Positions 59,545 through 64,000 of a DNA stretch of 64,000 nt are shown one piece after another. The stretch comes from CAYJLF01 sp964371055 (lineage in GTDB: Bacteria > Eisenbacteria > RBG-16-71-46 > CAIMUX01): NCBI GenBank assembly GCA_964371055.1, contig CAYJLF010000021.1, forward strand, positions 1 to 64,000, given 5' to 3'. The notes below the pieces were generated by a model, which worked only from the letters and a program-made list of their open reading frames with translations, searched no databases and was not told where the DNA came from. The position numbers and the translations under genes were made by a program. Positions within the stretch are counted from its first letter, which is position 1; each line of letters starts with the position of its first letter.

Positions 59545-61630
59545 CGAGATCGTCCCAGTCGGCGGCAGGCCGGAACGGCACGCCCACGGCACGGACGAAG
59601 CGTCGGCCGTACGAACGCGTCTCCAGCCGCGGATCGACGGCGACGAAGAGACCTCGGTCGGTGGCCCGGCGGATCAGCCGGCCGAATCCCTGGCGGAAAC
59701 GGATCATCGCCTCGGGGAGCTGAAACTCGCGGAACGGATCGCGCCCCTCGCGCTGCAGCCTCTCCCCCATCGCCTCCACCAGGGGATCGTTCGGCACCGC
59801 GAAGGGGAGTCGGGCCATGACCAGGATCTCCAGTTCGGCGCCCGGGAAATCGACCCCCTCCCAGAAGCTCGCCGCGCCGAGGAGCACGGCCGGTCCCTCC
59901 TCCTCGAAGCCGGCCCGGACCTGGCGCTGGGCGCCGTCGACGCCTTGGGCCAGCAGCCGGATCCCGCGTTCCTCCAAGGGCGCGCGGAGGCGCGTCTCGA
60001 CCTGCCGCAACGTCTCGTGGGCGGTGAACAGGACCAGCATCTTGCGGCGCAGACGCCGCGCGAGCCGCTCGATCCCGGCGGCAAGCGCCGCGGCGAACCC
60101 CGCGTCGTTGGGATCGGGACCGCCGGTCAGAACGAAGGCGGCGACCTGTTCCTCCATGCAAAAGGGAGTGGCCAGCAGGAGTCCCTCGTATCCGTCCGGC
60201 TCCAGGCCGACCTTGCGCGCGTAGTGGTCGAAGTGCTGGTCGAGCGCCAGGGTGGCGGACGTGAGGATGACGGTTTCCTTCGGGCGGAAAAGAGCTTCCC
60301 GCAACGTCGGCCCGACTTCCAGGGGAGCGGAGCGTAGCGCGGTGCCCGCCGCAGTCGCCGGTTCGATCCAGTAGATCGTTTCGCGACGAGTCGGCACGAG
60401 GAGTTCAGCCAAAGCCTGGGTCACCCCCCGCGTGTCGTCCAGAAAGCGCTCTCCTTCCAGCAGCGCTCTTCGTTTCGACTCCGCGTCGTCGCCGGCGGAA
60501 CGTCCCTCGTCCTCGACCAGACGGCGGATCTCTTCGAGACGCTCCGCCAGCGCACGCTCCTGCGCCGAAAGCGCATCGCAGAGCTCGAGGCCGGAGGAGG
60601 GGAAGAGGTCCTCCCGCTGTTCCCCGCTCGTGCCGTAGCGCAGCCGCTGTTCTCCCGCCGGAAATCCGGCGGAGCCTCGCAACTCCTCCCAGAAGAGGCG
60701 GGCGCGCGATTCGAGTCGCGCGGTCTCGGTCTCGAGTTCGCGCAGGGCGCCGAGGTGGCGCTGCCGCTCCTCCCGATCGGAGAGGTTCCGCAGCGCGCGC
60801 CGCACCTGATCGGTGCAACCCGGCTCGCCGCGACCGCCCAGCCCCCGGATCGCGGCCTCGAGCCCCCGCTCGCTCACCGAGAGGCTGAGCGGGTCGGCCG
60901 CCGCGCGCGGCAGGTGATGCGCCTCGTCGATCACGACTGCCCGCCAGTCGGGGAGACCCGCTGCGTCGCTCAACAGGTCGACCAGAAGGAGGGCGTGATT
61001 GACGATGAGTAGGTCGGCCTCGCGCGCCTGCACGCGGGAACGCTTGAAGAAGCAGCCGGTCTCAGGCGCACAGAGGGGAGTCGAACAGAACCGGCTCTCC
61101 GAGGCAATGCGCGGCAGCAGCGTGGCGAGCCTCCGTCCGGCGACCGTGGCCGGAATCGGTGCTTCCGACAGGTCGCCGGTCTCGGTCATCTCGACCCAGT
61201 TGCCCAACGCCCGTTCCAGATCCTCTCCCTCGACCGTCCCGCGCATCTCCTCCAGGAGATGGTGCCACCGGTTCCGGCAGAGATAGTTCGAACGACCCTT
61301 GAGGACGGCCACGCGGATCCGCTTCTCGATCAGGCGGCGCAGGTGTGGCAGATCTTTGTCCAGGATCTGGTCCTGGAGGGCGCGGGTGAAGGTGGAGACG
61401 ACGAGCGGCCGTCTCTCGGCCTGGGCCCAGAGAATCCCCGGGATCAGGTAAGCGAGCGACTTGCCGACCCCGGTCGGAGCTTCGACCACGAGGCAGCCGC
61501 CCGTGCCGAGGGTCCGGTGCACGGCCCGCGCCATCTCGACCTGTTGCGGGCGCGGCTCGTAGCCCGGCGCCAGCACCTTCGCGAGCAGGCCGTCCGCCCG
61601 GAGGATCTCCTCCAACCGATAGCCGCTCAT
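59471..61630 (-). CDS. dinG: DinG-family XPD-like helicase
   Basis: Walker A is VVEAPTGVGKSLAYLIP and the DEAH box lies in AVVIDEAHHLPRAAAD. Between them four cysteines (YLCRNRW, RFCSTPLC, GCFFKR) form the Fe-S cluster site typical of DinG/XPD, and LLIVNHALLLVDL follows. The C-terminal helicase motifs are ETVILTSATLA, GAASFWEGVDFPG and FRQGFGRLIRRATDRG. The start at ATG 61630 gives 719 residues beginning SGYRLEEILRADG. It unwinds DNA with 5'-3' polarity in repair. The 3' end overlaps the CDF gene by 74 nt. Confidence 0.93.
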   Translation of the reverse strand: MSGYRLEEILRADGLLAKVLAPGYEPRPQQVEMARAVHRTLGTGGCLVVEAPTGVGKSLAYLIPGILWAQAERRPLVVSTFTRALQDQILDKDLPHLRRLIEKRIRVAVLKGRSNYLCRNRWHHLLEEMRGTVEGEDLERALGNWVEMTETGDLSEAPIPATVAGRRLATLLPRIASESRFCSTPLCAPETGCFFKRSRVQAREADLLIVNHALLLVDLLSDAAGLPDWRAVVIDEAHHLPRAAADPLSLSVSERGLEAAIRGLGGRGEPGCTDQVRRALRNLSDREERQRHLGALRELETETARLESRARLFWEELRGSAGFPAGEQRLRYGTSGEQREDLFPSSGLELCDALSAQERALAERLEEIRRLVEDEGRSAGDDAESKRRALLEGERFLDDTRGVTQALAELLVPTRRETIYWIEPATAAGTALRSAPLEVGPTLREALFRPKETVILTSATLALDQHFDHYARKVGLEPDGYEGLLLATPFCMEEQVAAFVLTGGPDPNDAGFAAALAAGIERLARRLRRKMLVLFTAHETLRQVETRLRAPLEERGIRLLAQGVDGAQRQVRAGFEEEGPAVLLGAASFWEGVDFPGAELEILVMARLPFAVPNDPLVEAMGERLQREGRDPFREFQLPEAMIRFRQGFGRLIRRATDRGLFVAVDPRLETRSYGRRFVRAVGVPFRPAADWDDLVNQAAAWFGERTPPDNSPEAPPGS

Positions 61631-62069
61631 CGGACCGTACCGCTGGTGTCGTTGATCGGACGCATATCCGGTGGAAGCTATCGGCGTGCCGGGGCCGCCG
61701 CAAGGGGGACGATCGACGAAACCGAGGAGACACAGTCGCGATGGTCTTCGGCGCCGGGGCGGGCAGAGACCGACTCCCTGTCCTCGCTGGACCGTTCCAA
61801 CCCTCCATCTTTCAGCGAGATCGGTCTCATCGGGATCTGAAGAAAAAAGGGGGCTCGATAAGCAAATCTTGCTTTGCACGCGAGCCGCTTTTGCCGTATC
61901 TGATGGAAGGGGTTTTTGACCGGAGCCCAGGGATGGGATGGGCCGTAGGGTACGGTGCTCCGGAACCCGGCGCGCGCCAGCGCGCAGGACGACCTCGGGC
62001 GGGACCCGGCTTCGGTCGGAACGCCTCACATGAACCGCACCTCCCACCGGGGAGGAGGAGGGTGACGAT
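61631..62069. promoter_or_regulatory. Divergent region, dinG / multihaem lipoprotein
   Basis: No gene is seen. The plus-strand part contains two structured hairpins (annotated separately) and an A/T-richer block at about 61836-61920 that may hold the promoter of the downstream lipoprotein. GGGGAGGAGGAGGG directly precedes its ATG. Confidence 0.5.
61852..61963 (+). ncRNA. Putative structured leader, two stem-loops
   Basis: GGCTCG (61852-61857) pairs with CGAGCC (61881-61886), with an inner GCAAA/TTTGC stem. A second element has CCGGAGC (61920-61926) pairing with GCTCCGG (61957-61963) and enclosing CCGTA-GGG-TACGG (61943-61955). If transcribed, they could act on the downstream lipoprotein gene. 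They do not match the GEMM riboswitch core I know, and no class is assigned. Confidence 0.35.
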
Positions 62070-63215
62070 ATGAGAATCCGTGCGAATGGCTGGGCACTCA
62101 TCGTGGTGCTCGCGTTCGGTCTCGCGCTGGCCGGCTGCGCCGGTGACGACGGAAAGGACGGGGCGGCCGGGCCGCAGGGTCCGATCGGCCCGACCGGCCC
62201 GACCGGCCCGGAAGGTCCCGCCGGCCCGGAGGGTCCGTCCGGCACCGCGGACTGCGCCAACTGCCACAATGACAATACCGAGTTGACGGCAGCCTTGGTG
62301 CAGTACTCGCACTCGCTGCACTCCAGCGACGCCATCATCTGGGAGGTAAACCGGGACGGCGGCCTCTCCAGCACCGGCAACTCCCGCTGCTTCATCTGTC
62401 ACACCAGCGAGGGGTTCGTCTCCAATCTCGCGGGGAACGCCGAGGTGTCCGCCAGCCCGACGCAGGTCGGGTGCCGGACCTGCCATGCCCCGCATACGAA
62501 CAAGGACTTCCGGGTCCGCACGGAGGCAGCGGTCACCCTCCTCGACGGGACCGTCTTCGACAAGGGCGCGGGAAACATCTGCGCGAACTGCCACCAGTCC
62601 CGCACCGATACTCGTCGTCAGTTCCCGGCCGACGCCGACTCGGTAACCATGACCAGCTTCCGCTTCGGCCCGCACTACACGCCGCAGGCCGACGCCTACC
62701 GTGGCGTCGGCGGCTACGATTTCGGCGAGGCCGTCCCGACGAGCCCTCACTACGCCGGCGTCCCGGGAAGCTGCGTCGAGTGCCACATGTTCACGCCGAA
62801 GGGCACGACCGTGGGCGGGCACACTTTCTCGATGGCGAACGAGGAGGAGGGCGGAGACAACACGGCCTCCTGCGCCACCGCCAACTGCCACCCCGGGCTG
62901 ACCACGTTCGATCGGCAGGCGACCGTCGACTGGGACGGGAACGGCACGACCGCGGGGACGCAGACGGAGTTCGACGGCCTCTTCACGCAGCTTCGTGACC
63001 GGCTGCTCGAACTCGACCTGATCCGTGAGGACAATTACGTGAACGTTCCGACGGGTCAGACGCTGCGCGTCCCGAAGGACGTCGCGGGCGCGATCTGGAA
63101 CTTCCGTGTCGCCCTCACCGAGGGGAGCCACGGCGTCCACAATACCAAGTACGTCATGACGCTGATGCAGCGGTCGCTGGCGGCTCTCGAGGAGCCGAAG
63201 CTCGCCAGCCGGTAG
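62070..63215 (+). CDS. Collagen-like multihaem c-type cytochrome lipoprotein
   Basis: A lipobox (LALAGC, Cys 23) anchors the mature protein. Residues 25-58 are eleven G-x-y triplets (for example GPIGPTGPTGPEGP), a collagen-like stalk. Five C-x2-C-H haem sites follow at residues 62, 107, 135, 171 and 235, plus a C-x4-C-H site at 268, so up to six haems. Remaining His residues could be distal ligands. The C-terminal 100 residues are helical (LFTQLRDRLLELDLIRED, MTLMQRSLAAL). ATG 62070 is preceded by a strong GGAGG run. It probably acts in electron transfer at the cell envelope. The stalk could lift the haems from the membrane, but that is inference. Confidence 0.87.
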   Translation: MRIRANGWALIVVLAFGLALAGCAGDDGKDGAAGPQGPIGPTGPTGPEGPAGPEGPSGTADCANCHNDNTELTAALVQYSHSLHSSDAIIWEVNRDGGLSSTGNSRCFICHTSEGFVSNLAGNAEVSASPTQVGCRTCHAPHTNKDFRVRTEAAVTLLDGTVFDKGAGNICANCHQSRTDTRRQFPADADSVTMTSFRFGPHYTPQADAYRGVGGYDFGEAVPTSPHYAGVPGSCVECHMFTPKGTTVGGHTFSMANEEEGGDNTASCATANCHPGLTTFDRQATVDWDGNGTTAGTQTEFDGLFTQLRDRLLELDLIREDNYVNVPTGQTLRVPKDVAGAIWNFRVALTEGSHGVHNTKYVMTLMQRSLAALEEPKLASR

Positions 63216-63263
63216 AGCCGTCGGGCGATCGCCGTCGACCGCCTACCTACGACCTGGATGGCA

Positions 63264-63298
63264 TGACGCCCGGTCCCCTCGCGGGGCCGGGCGTCATC
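63264..63298 (+). terminator. Intrinsic terminator after the cytochrome gene
   Basis: ATGACGCCCGG (63264-63274) and CCGGGCGTCAT (63288-63298) form an 11-bp perfect stem, extended by CCCC/GGGG with loop TCGC. A short CATCTTCAG follows. Located between convergent genes, it may work in both directions. Confidence 0.75.
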
Positions 63299-63360
63299 AT
63301 CTTCAGTCCCCCGCGTCCTCTATCGCGCCAGCGGGGGCCGCACCTCGCGTGGCGCCCGTC

Positions 63361-64000
63361 TCAGGCCGGGGCGAAGATTGCGGTGAAGTGGCGGAGGAAG
63401 GGCGCCTCGTACGTCATCCGCAGGCCGGTCAGCGCGGCGCGGCGGTTGTGCACCGCGATGACGATTTCCGCGACGTAGTCGATATGGCTCTGCGTGTAGA
63501 CCCGCCGCGGAATCGCCAGGCGGACCAGTTCCATCGGCGGCGGCACGTGCCGCCCCTCGGCGTCCTTCTTGCCGAACATCGCCGCGCCGATCTCGACCCC
63601 GCGCACCCCCCCCTCCACGTAGAGTTCGTTGGCCAGCACCACGCCGGGGAACTGCTCGGAAGGGATCTGCGGCAGAAACGCCCCGGCGTCGAGATAGACG
63701 GCATGCCCGCCGGCCGGGATGATGAGCGGAACAGAATGGCGCTGGAGCTTCTCGACCAGGTACTCGACCGACCGGACGCGGTAGAGCAGGTACGACTCGT
63801 CGAGCACCTCGCGCAGCCCCTGGGCGATCGCCTCCAGGTCGCGGCCGGCCAATCCGCCGTAGGTCGGGAAGCCCTCCCCAAGGATCAGCAGGTTGCGCGC
63901 CTCGCGCGCCAGCTGATCATCGTGCAGCGCCAGAAAACCGCCGATGTTCGCCAGCCCGTCTTTCTTGGCGCTCATCGTGGTGCCGTCGGCATACGAGAAC
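63361..64000 (-). CDS. tnaA: Tryptophanase, C-terminal part (truncated by window edge)
   Basis: The visible 212 or so codons run from the window edge (Y-A-D-G-T-T-M-S-A-K-K-D, the PLP-lysine block) to the stop at 63361. Family blocks are EGFPTYGGLAGRDLEAIAQGL, GGHAVYLDAGAFLPQIPSEQFPG and RLAIPRRVYTQSHIDYVAE. At two positions that separate the two beta-eliminating lyases, this protein has Ile in GVEIG (Arg in tyrosine phenol-lyase) and His in LRHFTA (Phe in tyrosine phenol-lyase), both like tryptophanase. The reaction would be tryptophan to indole, pyruvate and ammonia. The 5' end lies beyond the window. Confidence 0.85.
   Translation of the reverse strand, partial: FSYADGTTMSAKKDGLANIGGFLALHDDQLAREARNLLILGEGFPTYGGLAGRDLEAIAQGLREVLDESYLLYRVRSVEYLVEKLQRHSVPLIIPAGGHAVYLDAGAFLPQIPSEQFPGVVLANELYVEGGVRGVEIGAAMFGKKDAEGRHVPPPMELVRLAIPRRVYTQSHIDYVAEIVIAVHNRRAALTGLRMTYEAPFLRHFTAIFAPA

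Noticed and set aside
61852..61963. GEMM (cyclic dinucleotide) riboswitch before the cytochrome gene
   Set aside because: The conserved GGCAAACC and ACGCAAAGCC core strings are absent, so only a generic structured leader is reported.

Overview
The window is 64 kb of strongly G/C-biased bacterial chromosome, densely packed with co-oriented genes that often overlap by 4 nt. I see no tRNA, rRNA, CRISPR array, phage or insertion sequence. The gene content points to a diderm: a TonB-dependent receptor, PorV-like and other outer-membrane barrels, a secretin, lipoproteins, TatA, and large secreted proteins ending in FlgD-like immunoglobulin domains. This mix is typical of uncultured FCB-related lineages such as Candidatus Eisenbacteria or Krumholzibacteria; that placement is an inference from content and no marker gene settles it. 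A 10-N scaffold gap inside homopolymer runs at about 39.9 kb suggests a draft or metagenome assembly.

Layout. 0-7 kb (minus): start of a secreted protein, then housekeeping genes tatA-aroK-rsmD-coaD-aspC-fmdB-obg-dprA. 7-16 kb (minus): an envelope cluster with a TonB receptor, a 1024-residue secreted protein with a FlgD-like C-terminus and a PorV-family barrel, then a secreted PPC-domain protein. 16-25 kb (plus): four prepilin-like minor pilins, including a 945-residue PilW-like protein carrying fibronectin-III and lectin-like domains, then a UshA-like Cys protein and a sulfatase-fold/TPR lipoprotein. 25-42 kb (minus): a complete type IV pilus locus in the order pilB-T-C-S-R-A, ABC ATPase, ABC permease, TPR protein, pilD-M-N-O-P-Q, which closely resembles the Myxococcus xanthus pil locus. 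A good sigma-54 promoter with an upstream inverted repeat lies before pilA.

42-64 kb: a secreted metallophosphoesterase (minus); a second sulfatase-fold/TPR lipoprotein (plus); urocanate hydratase (minus); two glycosyltransferases (plus); a TPR protein, an outer-membrane barrel and ComEA (minus); imidazolonepropionase (minus); a CDF transporter with three C-terminal dimerization-type modules (plus), overlapping tail to tail with a DinG-family helicase (minus); a collagen-like multihaem lipoprotein (plus) with a hairpin-rich leader; and the C-terminal part of a tryptophanase (minus).

How it fits together: the pilus locus, minor pilins, ComEA and DprA together suggest twitching or adhesion and probably natural transformation. 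The TonB receptor, FlgD-tailed protein and PorV protein look like one surface-protein unit. HutU, HutI and tryptophanase indicate amino-acid catabolism, and the multihaem lipoprotein indicates surface electron transfer. The most unusual parts are the minor-pilin operon with its giant putative tip adhesin, the TonB/FlgD-tail/PorV unit, the paired sulfatase-fold/TPR lipoproteins with altered active-site motifs, and the collagen-like multihaem lipoprotein.
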